Positions 1 to 10,757 of a DNA stretch of 64,000 nt are shown here, piece after piece. The stretch is taken from assembly GCA_024703915.1 (NCBI GenBank), contig CP087969.1, positions 4,588,001 through 4,652,000 of the forward strand, written 5' to 3'. This stretch comes from Massilia sp. H-1 (lineage in GTDB: Bacteria; Pseudomonadota; Gammaproteobacteria; Burkholderiales; Burkholderiaceae_D). Under the pieces are notes generated by a model. The model saw only the letters and a program-made list of their open reading frames with translations, searched no databases and had not been told where the DNA came from. The stretch's first letter is position 1, and the number at the start of each line of letters is the position of its first letter. The position numbers and the translations under genes were made by a program.

Positions 1-40
1 GTTATAGTCTGGTGATATTCTTTCAATAAGGAGCTGTCCC

Positions 41-1145
41 ATGCATGCAGTCCTGCGCCTTTCCCTGCTGATGATGGCGGCGTTTGCCGCCGATGCCCTT
101 GCCGCCACCCAGTCGCTCGGCATCAAGTCGCCCAACGGCGAAGCGACCATCGCTTACGACATGAATGCGCGCGGCCAGGTGGCCGCCGTGCTGGAAGACG
201 ACGAAGGCAGGCAGCGCGGGGTGCTGTATGAACAGGGCAAGGTGACGGAGTTGCGTTCGCTGGGCGGCGGCTACAGCGATGCCAAAGCCATCAATGAGCA
301 AGGACAGGTGGTCGGCTCGGCGCAAGGTGCCGACCGCCGCTGGAAAGCCTTCGTCTTCGAGCGCGGCAGCGGCATGCGCGAGCTGGGCACCCTGGGCGGC
401 GCGAGCAGCTACGGCCTGGCGATCAACCAGCGCGGCGATGTGGTCGGCTTTTCCGACACGCCCGACGGTTACTTTCACGCCTTCGTCGTCCAGCAGGGAC
501 GGCCCATGCAGGATCTGGGCACGCTGGGCGGCACCATCAGCTACGCGAGCGCCATGAACAACACGGGGCAGGTGGTGGGCACCGCCTCCATGCCCGACGA
601 ATACCGCCACGCTTTCCTGTACGACCCGGTGCGCGGCATGGTCGATCTGGGCACGCTGGGCGGCCTGTCCAGCTCCGCCTCCGCCATCAACGACGCCGAA
701 GCGTGATCGTGGGCGCATCGCTGACCCGCGATCGCCGCTGGCATGCGTTCATGCATGACGGCAAGCGCATGATCGACCTGGGCGCCATCATCGGCCATGG
801 CTCGAGCTTTGCGACGGGCATCAACAATGCTTAGGCCACGTGGTCGGCACCTTGCTCATCGGCGACGAGCGCCAAAGTTTCGTCTGGCGCGACAACAAGA
901 TGATCGTCCACCGCGGCGGCAAGGGCTTGCACGTGATCAATGGCATCAACAACAGGGAACAGGTCATCGGCGCCACTTTCGACAAGCGGCTCGACGCTGC
1001 CACCATGCCGTCGGCCGCGGTGCCGGTGGTCGACCACGGCGGTCAGAAGTTGTCCTTGCTGATCGTGTTCGCGATCGTGGCGGCAGCGCTGGGCGTGGCC
1101 GTGCGGCGTTATCTGGTCAGTGTGCGCGCCCCCGATTTCGCCTGA
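41..1145 (+). CDS. HAF-repeat secreted protein
   Basis: Predicted exported protein of the HAF-repeat family (probable extracellular repeat proteins), whose function is unknown. The first ~22 residues form a signal peptide ending near ALA. The body has at least four ~40-residue repeats, each with a core like LGTLGG followed by SxAxAIN, the family hallmark. The last ~40 residues contain a hydrophobic helix (SLLIVFAIVAAALGVAV) and a basic tail, so the protein may stay membrane-anchored. The start is supported by AAGGAG about 8 bases upstream. The frame breaks near 705 and at 834; the second break is a GCCGGC lesion (NNAGHVVG is restored when GCTTAGGCC is read as GCCGGCC). I treat the gene as intact, about 367 aa. 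Confidence 0.8.
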
Positions 1146-1209
1146 ATGACGCTTGCAAAGCGTGGCCATTAGTGCAACCATCGCAAGTGAGCTTTTTGCG
1201 AGGTCCATC

Positions 1210-1890
1210 ATGTCCATGACCCTGTATTACCATCCACTCGCATCGTACTGTCACAAGGTGATGGTGGCGCTGCACGAGCTGAACCTCGACGCCGAGCGCA
1301 AGCTGATCGATCTGGGCGCCGAGGCGGACCGCGCGCAGCTGCGGGCGGTCTGGCCCATGACCAAGTTCCCGGTGCTGCGCGACCATGCGCGCGGGCGCGA
1401 CGTGCCCGAGTCGTCGATCATCATCGAATACATCGACCGCCATTACGGCGGACCGGCGCGGCTGGTGCCTAAGCCGATCCGGACGCCGCGCTCGACGTGC
1501 GCCTGTGGGATCGCGTGTTCGACAATTACGTGATGGGGCCGATGCAGGAAATCGTCGCCGCCCACTTCAGCGGCGTGACGGACAACAGCGGCTTACTGGC
1601 CACGCTCGCCGCGGCATACCGGATGATCGATGCGCGCATGAAGGGGCGCGAATGGGCCGTGGGCGACCACTTCCAGCATGGCCGACTGCGCGGCCGTGCC
1701 GTCGCTGTTTTATGCCTGTACACTCAGCGCTTTCCCGCCGGAGTGCACCCATCTGGCGGCGTATTTCGAACGCTTGATGGCACGCCCGTCGGTGCAGCGC
1801 ATGCTCGATGAAGCGCGGCCGTATTTCCACATGTACCCGTTCGCGGACGCCATTGCGCCGCGCTTTCGCAGTTCACCTCAGGAAAAATGA
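1210..1890 (+). CDS. glutathione S-transferase family protein
   Basis: Two-domain glutathione transferase. Residues 4-80 are the thioredoxin-like domain (LYYHPLASYCHKVMVALHE, then a cis-Pro region KFPVLRD and ES-SIIIEY, the usual glutathione-contact Glu-Ser). The rest is the all-helical domain, with MADCAAVPSLFYA as the conserved N-capping-box helix. The ATG at 1210 was chosen because it sits right before MTLYYHP. The frame breaks at ~1477 (GCCGGC lesion: LVPADPDAALD is restored) and ~1675. Its stop overlaps the next ATG by four bases, so the two are probably translated together. The natural substrate cannot be told from sequence. Confidence 0.85.
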
Positions 1891-2315
1891 CATTGAACGC
1901 CCCATTGCAGGACACGAAAATCGACGTGAAAATCAAGTTGGCAGGCCTGTGGGCCTCTACGCTGTTTTGCTATATCTACGGTGACTACTTCGAACTGTAT
2001 GTCCCCGGAAAACTGAGCGGCATGCTGAGCGGGCAAATGGTGCCGCTCGGTCCCGTCACGCAGGGCGTCCTGCTCGCCACGACGATCATGTTGGCTGTCC
2101 AGTGCGTGATGGTGTGCCTGTCGCTGCTCATGAAGCCCGCGCTCAACCGCTGGGTGAACGTGATTTTCGGCCTCGTCTTCACGGCCATCGTGGGGGCCGT
2201 GATTTCCAAAAGCGGGTGGGTGTTCTACCAGCTGATGGGCGCGATCGAGATCGCACTGTTGTTGGGGATCGTCTGGCAAGCCTGGACTTGGCCCCGCGCC
2301 GATTCCACGCACTGA
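1887..2315 (+). CDS. DUF6326-like integral membrane protein
   Basis: A 142-aa protein with four predicted membrane helices (about residues 18-40, 55-82, 86-108, 115-135). The pattern LWASTLFCYIYGDYFELY near the start and RWVNVIFGLVFTAIVG in the third helix resemble the DUF6326 family of small membrane proteins of unknown role; that match is from memory of the family pattern. The start codon overlaps the stop of the glutathione transferase gene (ATGA). The frame is undamaged. I assign no function. Confidence 0.7.
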   Translation: MTLNAPLQDTKIDVKIKLAGLWASTLFCYIYGDYFELYVPGKLSGMLSGQMVPLGPVTQGVLLATTIMLAVQCVMVCLSLLMKPALNRWVNVIFGLVFTAIVGAVISKSGWVFYQLMGAIEIALLLGIVWQAWTWPRADSTH

Positions 2316-2332
2316 GGCCGAGGAAATCTATC

Positions 2333-2716
2333 ATGGCGTTTTCTCCTCAGCGCATGCTGGTCTGGATGCCGGGCAGTCTACTCGTCGCTATGTCGCACAT
2401 TGAAGTTGAAGAAAAAAACGAGGGGCGGCTGGTGCTCAACGCAGATGGCTGGCCGTTTTCTTTCGAGCGGGCCTCGCAGCGGATCTCCCGCGCTGGACAG
2501 CATGTCGCCGCCTTTGCTGCAGTCGACTCGGTTGACCTTGCCCATTTCAAGAACGGCAAGCGCTTCGAATGGTGGGTGCTCAGCCTTCAGCTGCGTGGCG
2601 GGAAAACGTTGACGATCGGGCGTTCCACCGATGGCGCCGAGGCGTCGCTTGCCGGGGCAAGTGTGGCGACCATCACCGGCAAGCAGGTGCGCGCGCTCGA
2701 GCGGCCTGGCTTGTAG
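2333..2716 (+). CDS. hypothetical protein, 127 aa
   Basis: Small soluble protein starting MAFSPQRMLVW, with a mixed alpha/beta composition and the segment RFEWWVLSLQLRGGKTLTIG that looks like paired beta strands. No motif I recognise. It begins 17 bases after the preceding membrane-protein gene on the same strand and probably shares its transcript. AGGAAA lies about 8 bases before the ATG. Single uninterrupted frame. Confidence 0.6.
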   Translation: MAFSPQRMLVWMPGSLLVAMSHIEVEEKNEGRLVLNADGWPFSFERASQRISRAGQHVAAFAAVDSVDLAHFKNGKRFEWWVLSLQLRGGKTLTIGRSTDGAEASLAGASVATITGKQVRALERPGL

Positions 2717-2729
2717 AGCGGGACGTCGA

Positions 2730-3050
2730 TCACATATCGATGATGTTATCGGCCACAAACAAGGCCACAAACTGCATCGGCTCCAGCGTGCCGCCCAGAT
2801 TGCGCGCTTCGATCTGATTCGATTCCCATAAGGCGCGGATCTGTTCGCGCACGCCGGGCTCGAACTCGAGCTGTTCCATCACGATGTCTTCCCAGCTGCC
2901 GCTGCAGCCGAAAGCTTGCTGCAGCTTGGGCGTGGCCGCATCGAGCTTGGCCTCCATCTCGGGATCGAGTTCGCCGATTGCCTTGAGAATGAACGAGTCG
3001 ACGAACTTGAGGAAGGGTTTTCCTTCGTAGCGGTTGAACGGCTCGCTCAT
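2730..3050 (-). CDS. conserved hypothetical protein, 106 aa
   Basis: Small, acidic, apparently all-helical protein (MSEPFNRYEGKPFLKFVDSF...). It lies three bases downstream of uvrB on the same strand, so it is most likely the second gene of the uvrB transcript. No catalytic motif is visible. Intact frame. Position after uvrB is its only functional hint; a DNA-damage role would be inference only. Confidence 0.65.
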   Translation of the reverse strand: MSEPFNRYEGKPFLKFVDSFILKAIGELDPEMEAKLDAATPKLQQAFGCSGSWEDIVMEQLEFEPGVREQIRALWESNQIEARNLGGTLEPMQFVALFVADNIIDM

Positions 3051-3053
3051 GAC

Positions 3054-5141
3054 TTACTTGCCCACGATGGATGCCACGTTGTCGGCGCCCGGCGCGCCGA
3101 AAGCCTGCGTCTTGAGCACGTGCAGTTGGTCGCGCATTTGCGCCGCTTTTTCGAACTCCAGATTTTTCGCGTGGTCGAGCATGAGTTTTTCGATCCGCTT
3201 GATCTCCTTGCCGATCTGCTTCTCGCTCATGGCCTCGATCTTGGCGGTTTCCTTTTCCGCGTCCAGGGTCTCGCGCGCCTGCTGCGGGCTGTACACGCCG
3301 TCGATCAGTTCCTTGATCTGCTTCTTGATGCCGACCGGGGTGATGCCATTGGCCAGATTGAAGGCGACCTGCTTGGCGCGCCGCCGTTCGGTCTCGCCGA
3401 TCGCCATTTTCATGGAATCGGTGATCTTGTCGGCGTACAGGATCGCCACGCCATTGAGGTTACAGCGGCGCGGCCGATGGTCTGGATCAGGCTGCGCTCG
3501 GAGCGCAGGAAGCCTTCCTTGTCGGCGTCCAGGATGGCCACCAGCGACACTTCGGGCAAATCGAGGCCTTCGCGCAGCAGATTGATCCCGACCAGCACGT
3601 CGAAGGTGCCCAGGCGCAGGTCGCGCAGGATTTCGACCCGTTCCACCGTTTCGATATCGCTGTGCAGATAGCGCACCTTGATGCCATGGTCGCCCAGGTA
3701 GTCGGTGAGCTGCTCGGCCATGCGCTTGGTCAGCGTGGTGACCAGCACCCGCTCGTCCTTGGCCACGCGGTCCTGGATCTCGGACATCAGGTCGTCCACC
3801 TGGGTGAGGGCCGGTTTGACGATCACTTGCGGGTCCACCAGGCCGGTCGGGCGCACCACCTGTTCGACCACGTTGTCGGCGTGGGTCTTTTCGTAGTCGG
3901 CCGGGGTGGCGGAGACGAAAATCGTCTGACGCAGCTTGCCCTCGAATTCCTCGAACTTGAGCGGGCGGTTGTCGAGCGCGGACGGCAGCCGGAAGCCGTA
4001 GTCGACCAGATTGGTCTTGCGCGAACGGTCGCCGTTGTACATGGCGTTGAGCTGGCCGACCAGCACGTGCGACTCGTCGAGGAACATCAGCGCGTCCTTC
4101 GGCAGGTAGTCGACCAGGGTCGGCGGCGGCTCGCCCGGGGCGGCGCCCGACAGGTGGCGCGAATAGTTCTCGATGCCCTTGGTGAAGCCGATTTCGGCCA
4201 TCATCTCGAGGTCGAAGCGGGTGCGCTGCTCGATGCGCTGCTCTTCGATCAGCTTGTTCTCCTTGCGGAAGAACTCAAGCCGCTCGCGCAGTTCCAGCTT
4301 GATCGTCTCGATCGCGCGCAGGACCGTCGAGCGCGGGGTCACGTAGTGCGAACCCGGATACACGGTAAAGCGCGGGATCTTCTGGCGCACGCGCCCGGTC
4401 AGCGGGTCGAACAGCTGCAACGATTCGATCTCGTCGTCGAACATCTCGACCCGGATCGCCAGTTCGGCATGCTCGGCGGGGAAGATGTCGATCGTGTCGC
4501 CGCGCACGCGGAAGGTGCCGCGCCCGAAGTCGATCTCGTTGCGGGTGTACTGCATCTGGATCAGGCGCGCGATCACGTCGCGCTGGGCGACCTTGTCCTT
4601 GGCGCGCAGCGTCAGGATCATCTGGTGGTATTCGTTCGGGTTGCCGATACCGTAAATGGCCGACACGGTGGCCACGATGACCACGTCGCGCCGCTCCATG
4701 AGCGACTTGGTGCACGACAGGCGCATCTGCTCGATATGCTCGTTGATCGACGAGTCCTTTTCGATGAACAGGTCGCGCTGCGGCACGTAGGCTTCGGGCT
4801 GGTAGTAGTCGTAGTAGCTGACAAAATATTCGACCGCGTTCTCGGGGAAGAACTCATGAAACTCCGAATACAGCTGGGCCGCCAGCGTCTTGTTGGGGGC
4901 GAACACGATGGCGGGCTGGTGGCTGCGCGCGATCACGTTGGCCATGGTGTAGGTCTTGCCCGAACCGGTCACGCCGAGCAGGGTCTGGAACGACAGACCG
5001 TCGTTGATGCCCTCGACCAGGCCGAACGATCGCGGTCGGCTGGTCGCCCGCGGGAGCGAAGGGCTGGTGCAGCTTGAACGGGGAGTCAGGGAACGTCACC
5101 ACGGTCGGCGCCGGGTCGCTTGCAACGGATAATTCAGCCAT
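3054..5141 (-). CDS. uvrB: UvrABC excinuclease subunit B
   Basis: Damage-loading helicase of nucleotide excision repair: UvrA hands over the lesion and UvrB recruits UvrC. Visible motifs: Walker A in [11 protein letters not shown] (~40), the beta-hairpin region [15 protein letters not shown], the helicase motif [11 protein letters not shown], motif VI beginning QTIGRAA near 540, and the C-terminal UVR/UvrC-binding helix ([20 protein letters not shown]). Predicted length about 695 aa, usual for the family. Two breaks: ~5030 (AIAGLVE becomes AIVRPG; GCCGGC read as GTTCGGC) and ~3463 (AARNLNGVA; a GCGCGC site). Both destroy invariant residues of a universally intact gene, which argues for sequence error. 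Divergent from the aminotransferase gene with 99 bp between. Confidence 0.97.
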
Positions 5142-5201
5142 ACGATCAGACCTTTGTTAGAATGGAGTCCCGCTTGCAGGCCCCAATGAATTGCAGGGTC
5201 G

Positions 5202-5217
5202 CTGTCTATACAACTGC
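5202..5217. promoter_or_regulatory. weak LexA-like site upstream of uvrB
   Basis: CTGT-N8-CTGC about 60 bp before uvrB, in the divergent region where an SOS box is expected. The left half fits CTGT; the right half lacks the ACAG ending. It is much poorer than the site at 31035, so I list it only as a candidate. Confidence 0.25.
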
Positions 5218-5240
5218 AGCCGACAACCAAGTTTTACCAG

Positions 5241-6460
5241 ATGACCTCACCAGCTTCCGCCAGCATTTTCAGCGCCATCGACATGGCCCCGCGCGACCCA
5301 ATTCTGGGTATTACCGAGGCGTTCAACGCCGACACCAACCCTGCCAAGATCAACCTGGGCGTGGGTGTCTATTATGACGATAACGGCAAAGTGCCGCTGC
5401 TCGAATGCGTGCGCAAAGCCGAAGATATCCTGATCGCCCAGCTGGCGCCGCGCACCTACCTGCCGATCGAAGGCCTGGCGGCCTACGACAAGGCGGTGCA
5501 AGAGCTGGTATTTGGTGCCAACAGCCCGATTATTCAAGACAAGCGCGCCGTCACCGTGCAAGCCATCAGTGGCACCGGCGCCCTCAAAATCGGCGCCGAC
5601 TTCCTGCAGCGCTTCGCGCCAGGTTCGAGCGTCTACATCAGCGACCCAAGCTGGGAAAACCACCGCGCCCTGTTCAAAGCGCCGGTTTCACCGTCAATAA
5701 CTACCGCTACTACGACGCGGCCACCCGCGGCGTCGATTTCAGCTTAAGCATGCTGGCTGACGTCAAAGCGATGCCGAAGGGCGCGATCGTCCTGCTGCAC
5801 GCCTGCTGCCACAACCCGACCGGCGCCGACCTCACGTCCGCCCAGTGGGATGAAGTTGTCAACGCGGTGCGCGCCGCAGGCCTGGTGCCTTTCCTCGACA
5901 TGGCTTACCAGGGCTTCGGCTCGGGCATCGCCGAAGACGGCGCCGTGGTCGGCAAATTCGCCGCAGTAGGCGGGCCCGCTGCTGATCTCGAATTCGTTCT
6001 CCAAGTCGTTCTCGCTGTACGGCGAGCGCGTGGGCGCCTTGTCGGTAGTGGGCGCGAGCGCGGAAGAAGCGGCGCGCCTGCTGTCGCAGCTCAAGCGCGT
6101 GGTGCGCACCACTTACTCGAACCCGCCTGTCCACGGCGGCAAGGTGGTCGCCACCGCGCTGACCACGCCGGAACTGCGCCAGCTGTGGGAAGACGAACTG
6201 GCCTAAGCATGCGCGTGCGGATCAAGGAAATGCGCAATGCCTTCGTGGAAAAGCTCAAGGCCAAGGCCCCGGCCCACGATTTCGAATTCGTGCGCGAGCA
6301 GGTCGGCATGTTCTCGTACTCGGGCCTGACCAAGGCCCAGGTGGAGCGCCTGCGCACCGAGCATTCGATCTACGCCGTGGACACGGGCCGCATCTGCGTG
6401 GCCGCCCTGAACTCGAAAAATATCGATCTCGTCATTGACGCAATCATGAAAGTCCTCTAA
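5241..6460 (+). CDS. aspartate/aromatic amino acid aminotransferase (AspC/TyrB type)
   Basis: PLP-dependent class I aminotransferase exchanging amino groups between aspartate or aromatic amino acids and 2-oxoglutarate. Seen: [16 protein letters not shown] near the start, [36 protein letters not shown], the PLP-lysine segment [16 protein letters not shown] (recovered across frames) and the C-terminal FSYSGL (substrate-carboxylate Arg region). About 400 aa as expected. Four breaks: 5685 (one G lost in GGCGCC), 5743 (in-frame GCCGGC lesion, FSGML), ~5965 and 6203 (GCCGGC lesion giving a false stop in ELAGMRVRI). AspC and TyrB cannot be separated by eye; being adjacent to uvrB fits the aromatic enzyme of Burkholderiales. 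Confidence 0.93.
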
Positions 6461-6536
6461 ACTCTTGCTTCTTCGGATTGCGCTGATACTGTGTAATCCG
6501 GAAGGCATCGGGAAGTACGGCACCAGATTGCGTTGC

Positions 6537-6565
6537 TTGACAGCGTAACTTGAGAAGTACATAAT
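6537..6565 (+). promoter_or_regulatory. sigma70 promoter of tRNA-Asn copy 1
   Basis: TTGACA, 17-base spacer, CATAAT, ending 11 bases before the mature tRNA. A near-consensus promoter, expected for a tRNA gene. Confidence 0.75.
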
Positions 6566-6576
6566 GTTGCCTCTTT

Positions 6577-6652
6577 TCCCTGATAGCTCAGTTGGTAGAG
6601 CGACGGACTGTTAATCCGCAGGTCCCTGGTTCGAGTCCAGGTCGGGGAGCCA
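6577..6652 (+). tRNA. tRNA-Asn (GTT), copy 1
   Basis: Cloverleaf with acceptor stem TCCCTGA/TCGGGGA (one T-G pair), D-loop AGCTCAGTTGGTAGAG, anticodon loop CTGTTAATC (anticodon GTT), T-loop GGTTCGAGTCC, discriminator G and encoded CCA. 76 nt. Identical to the copy at 21957. Confidence 0.97.
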
Positions 6653-6660
6653 GAATACAG

Positions 6661-6694
6661 AAAGAGCCTTGCGCGCAAGCCCAAGGCTCTTTTT
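6661..6694 (+). terminator. rho-independent terminator after tRNA-Asn copy 1
   Basis: AAAGAGCCTTG / CAAGGCTCTTT stem with a 10-base loop, ending in a T run, 8 bases after the tRNA CCA. The same hairpin follows the second copy. Confidence 0.85.
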
Positions 6695-6824
6695 ACGTTG
6701 GCTTGTCATCGGCTTGCAACACAAAAGACAACAATCTTTGCTTTTGTTCAATATTGGTACTATGATGCCGCCTGGCATAAATGCGCCGCCTTGTGCGCGT
6801 TTGCTTTCCTCTTTATTGAACTCC

Positions 6825-7412
6825 ATGAAAAAATTTGCATTCTCGATCGCCCTGGCGATCGCTTCGATGGGCGCGGCCCACGCCCAGGCACCTGCCGCCA
6901 ACGACGGCCTGCATTTCTTCCTCGGCGCCAGCCTGACCTTCGGCGGCGACAAGCTGGCCAAACTCGAATACACGAATGGTACCGACAGCAGCGTCACCGC
7001 TGGCGGCCTGGTGCAGCTGCAAGGCGGCGTCGAATACCGCATCAACAGCGATTTCGCCGTGCAAACCTCGATCGGCTACCACGTCAGCGACGCCACTGCC
7101 AGCGACGGCAGCATCCGTTTCACCCGCATGCCAATCGAACTGATCGGCTACTACAGCGTGGCGCCTCAGTGGCGTATCAGCGCTAAGCGCGCTATGTCAG
7201 CAATGCCAAGCTCAAGGCCAGCGGCAACGCTTGCATACCGCGGTCACGTCGATTTCGACAACACCATCGGCGCCCTGGTCGAAGCCGAATACATGATCAG
7301 CCCGAAGGCTGGCGTGAAAATGCGCATCGTGTCGGAAAAATACGAGACCACGATCGGCCAGTACAAAGTTGACGGCAACCACGTCGGTGGTTTCTTCAAC
7401 TATTACTTCTAA
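6825..7412 (+). CDS. small outer-membrane beta-barrel protein
   Basis: About 195-aa protein with a clear signal peptide (MKKFAFSIALAIASMGAAHA, cleavage after AHA) followed by alternating polar/hydrophobic strands and a C-terminal aromatic (FFNYYF), the usual signature of an outer-membrane barrel of the OmpW/opacity type. The ATG at 6825 places the Lys-Lys signal peptide first; earlier in-frame codons would only add unrelated residues. Breaks at ~7186 (GCTAAGCGCGC, a GCCGGC lesion; ISAGARYVS is restored) and ~7220. It follows the first tRNA-Asn and ends at a strong hairpin shared with the convergent giant locus. Confidence 0.8.
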   Translation: MKKFAFSIALAIASMGAAHAQAPAANDGLHFFLGASLTFGGDKLAKLEYTNGTDSSVTAGGLVQLQGGVEYRINSDFAVQTSIGYHVSDATASDGSIRFTRMPIELIGYYSVAPQWRISAKRAMSAMPSSRPAATLAYRGHVDFDNTIGALVEAEYMISPKAGVKMRIVSEKYETTIGQYKVDGNHVGGFFNYYF

Positions 7413-7430
7413 GCCGTTCTGGAAGTAAGC

Positions 7431-7464
7431 CACAAAGGGCTGCGCTTGCGCAGCCCTTTGTGTT
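7431..7464. terminator. bidirectional terminator between convergent genes
   Basis: Perfect 13-bp stem ACAAAGGGCTGCG/CGCAGCCCTTTGT with a CTTG loop and A/T runs on both flanks, lying between the convergent barrel gene and the leftward surface-protein operon. Confidence 0.85.
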
Positions 7465-7472
7465 TGCTTAAC

Positions 7473-10400
7473 TCAGCGCCCGAGGCTGTTTTCGTCGAAC
7501 TTGAAGCGCAGGCGCAGGAAGGTGCCGTGGCTGGTGTAGTCGGCCCCGCTCAAGTCGCGGTCGCTAAAGCCGGACAAGTTGTGGCCGAGCGAGACATACA
7601 GGTTCTTCGCCAGCCGGTAGCCCACTTCGGCGCCGTAGGCAAGCTGGCGGCTGTCGCCCTGCGGGCTGTACAGGACCGATGCGAGCACCCCCACGTCCCA
7701 TTTCGGGGCGATATCCCATACCACGCGGCCACCGGCCAGCCAGGCCGTGAACTTCTGTTCGGCCCATGGCAGGGGGTGGTCGGTATTGGCCTTGCTTAGC
7801 CAGCCGTCCGCTCATCCACCAGGCCCGGCTCGGGTGGTAGTCGGCATGCACCGAGACGATGTGGGCGCGGTAATCCTCGCCCTCGGCGCGGGCCTGATCG
7901 CGCACGGTCTTGTACTCATAGCGGGCCAGGGCGTTGACGTCGTTGCGTTCGCGCGGGCGCCAGGCGAAGCCGAGCTGGGCCCGGTCCTGCACGGTGTTGC
8001 CGAGCGCGGCGCCCTGGAGGTCGTCGCGATTGCGCTGGTACAGCAGGTAATTGCGGGCCAGCAGGGTCCAGTCCTCGGACAGCTTGCGCGCCAGCGTCAG
8101 GGTGGACAGCCACTGATCCTGGCTCTGGTCGGCCAGCAGATCGGCGCGGTCGAACAGCTTGCGGTATTCCAGCTTGGCCGAGGCGCTCCACAGCGGATCG
8201 ACGCGGTAGTCGATGGCCCCGGACACGGCCACCGCTTCCTGGGCCGCGCCATCGAGGACCTTCAGGTACTCGATGCCGGTGGCGGCGCTCACGCCCGGAC
8301 GCAGCTGGAAGCTGTTGCGCAGGCCGGACGCCAGCTGGGCGTTGTGCTGGGCGTCGAAGCCGGTGTCAGCGCTGTCGCGCAGCCGGTATTCGCTGAACAC
8401 GGTCCCGCCCGGCATGTAGGCGCCGTCGACCCCGGCCACCACGCTGGTGCTGCGCTCGGCCGGATTGAGCGAGTACGAGGAGGCCAGGCCGGTCTGGGTT
8501 TCGGCGCGCGTACAGGCGGGCGCGGCTGTCGGTCTGGTATTGGGCCCCCAGGCCGTAGCGGTGCTGCTGTTCGCCGTCGACGCTGTGCTCGGCATCGGCC
8601 GAGAGCAGCAGGCGCTCGCTGGCCTTGAAGTGCAGGCCGACGCGCGCGGTGGTCGCGTTCACGCCGCGAAACGGCGCGCCGCTCGACGGAACCGGGGCCA
8701 GCGGCAGGCCGGTTGCAGGTGTCCAGTCCGGCCGTCTCGAGGCTGCCGAAAAAGCCGCCCGACGGGTTGTCCAGGCTGCCCGGCGGGGCGGTGTTGGGGG
8801 CGATCGGATTGCGCGCATCGAGGCTGCCGTCTTCGCGCATGTGGCGCAGCGACAGGTCGATGCTTAGGCGCGGGGAGAGCGCGTACGAGATGCTTAAGCG
8901 CTGGCCGTCGCGGCTGGCGTCGCTGCGCTGGTCGCTGCTGCGCACCGCTTCCGCATACAGCCTGGCGCGCTCGCTCACGCGCCACTTGGCGCTGGCGCCG
9001 CCGTCGCGCTGGCCGGGGTTCAGCCCGGCGGCCGTATTGTTGAAATTGCGTCCGGCCTGCTGCCACCAGGCGCGCGCCTCGAGGGCCTGGCTCTGGTGGC
9101 GCAATTCGATCCGGCCGGCGCTGCCGTCCTGCTCATCCATCTGCTCGCCGGGCTGATGGGTCGGGGGTGGGCGAGACCGTGCCGCCCACGCTGTAGGTGG
9201 TCGAGTTCGAGCGGGCCAGCTCGGCCACCAGTTCCGTGTCTGCGCCCAGCCTGAGCTGGGCCGCCACGCTGTGCAGCGCGTACGGCGAATCGGGGTTGCG
9301 GTCGTCCACCGCCGAGACGCCCACGGTCAGGTTCTCGCCCAGCGCCACCTTGGCGTCGGCCCCCAGCACCCAGAAACGTTCGCCGCCCTGGTCGACTTCG
9401 TAGGTGATGCGGACCGATTGCGGATCGCCGTCGGCGGTCAGGCTGGCGATGGCCTGGTTGAACAGGATGCGCCCGCTCAGGGGCTCGAAGCTGTAGTCGA
9501 CATAGCGCTGCAGCGGCACCACTTGCTTGACCAGATTCGACTGGTTCTTGTCGCGCACCACCAGTTCGACCTTGTCCGAATTGGCGATGGCGCTGCTGCT
9601 GCGCACCGCGAACGGCCCGGAGGTGCCGTTGGCCTGGTATTCCTCGACCACCTGGCGCAGGCTGTCGTAGATGGCAAAGCCGTTGCCGCTGACGGCGCCC
9701 TGCTGGTAGTGGCCGCGCAAGCCGGTGGCGGTGCGGTTGTACTGCCCCAGCCGGTGCATGCCCGTATCGAGGCCGCTGCCGGTGCTTAAGCCAGTTCGGA
9801 CAGGCCGGAACCGGTCACGAAGTCGCCGTACATCAGGTAGTGCTGGCCCTGGTCCAGGCGCAGGTACAGACGTTCGCTGGAACGGGCGTCGAAGCCGGTG
9901 ACGCTGGCGTCGCCGTAGACCGGATAGTAGCGGTTCGGATCGAGGTCGCGCAGCAGGCGGCTGGCCTGGGCCTTGTCCGAATCGTAGGCGGCCGTGAGCG
10001 AGCGGTCGCCGCCGATGTCGCCCTTGGCGAAGAATGCCAGGCGCGCCGCGACGTCGGTCTTGCCGCCGTTGAACTGGCGGCTCCAGTGGCTCAGCGATTG
10101 CTCGAAGCCGTCATTGAAATGGCGCGGCCCGCCGCCGTCCTCGCTGCGGCGGCCGATCACGCCTTCGGCCAGGCCTACCGCGATCAGGGGGCGCCGTTCG
10201 GCCACGAAACTGAGCTGGCCGCGCGCCTGCAGGGCGCCGCTGGAGACGGCCAGCGTCACATCCTGGGCGTGCTCGGGCGCGATCAGGGTGAAGCGGGCAA
10301 GGCCATTGTCGACCCGGATCCGGGTGCCGCGCAACAGGCGGTCGAGCGGCACGCCCAGGCGCAGCGCGGGCGCGGCGGCGGGGTCGACGATGCGCCCGCC

Positions 10401-10684
10401 ATTGCTGTCGGCGCTGATCCAGTTGGTGCTTAGCCAGCGGCTGGCCCTGGGCGTCGAGCAGGCGCACCGTGACCGTGACCACCGAGCGCCCGTCGGCTTA
10501 CAATTGATCGGCGTCGGTCGTGACCACGATGTCGGCCAGGGCGGGGTCGGCCCGCAGCAGCAGCTGGCCGGGCAGGGCGCCCGGCTGGGCCAGCGGGGGC
10601 GACCGGGGCCTGCTGCGCATGCAGCGGATAGGCGGCGGCGACGGCGAGCACGCCGAGCAGGGGACGCATGAGCTTAGTGCGCAT
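7473..10684 (-). CDS. outer-membrane barrel partner of the giant surface protein
   Basis: Predicted ~1070-aa exported protein. The ATG at 10684 is preceded by AAGGGG and starts a signal peptide (MRTKLMRPLLGVLAVAAAYP...HAQ). Residues ~50-160 read like an invasin/Ig-like domain (SVVTVTVRLLDAQGQPLAG, ending in VAERRPLIAVGLAEG). Next come a DPNRYYPVYGDASV motif and a long run of short amphipathic strands ending LRLRFKFDENSLGR, typical of a large outer-membrane barrel. Broken at many points, most with GCCGGC-lesion form (7797, 9784, 10430, 10497; in-frame at 8863 and 8893). It follows the giant DUF4347 gene by 73 bp on the same strand; I infer that it helps display or export that protein. Exact family not identified. 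Confidence 0.7.
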
Positions 10685-10757
10685 TTTTTTCCCCTTGCGC
10701 TTAAGCGTGGCGGCTGGCTGGCGGCTGTCATTCTTGCGGTTCACTTTGTGGTTGACC

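Noticed and set aside
3662-5077. 471-aa ORF on the plus strand opposite uvrB
   Set aside because: Antisense frame kept open by GC-rich codon bias; uvrB motifs on the minus strand are unambiguous.
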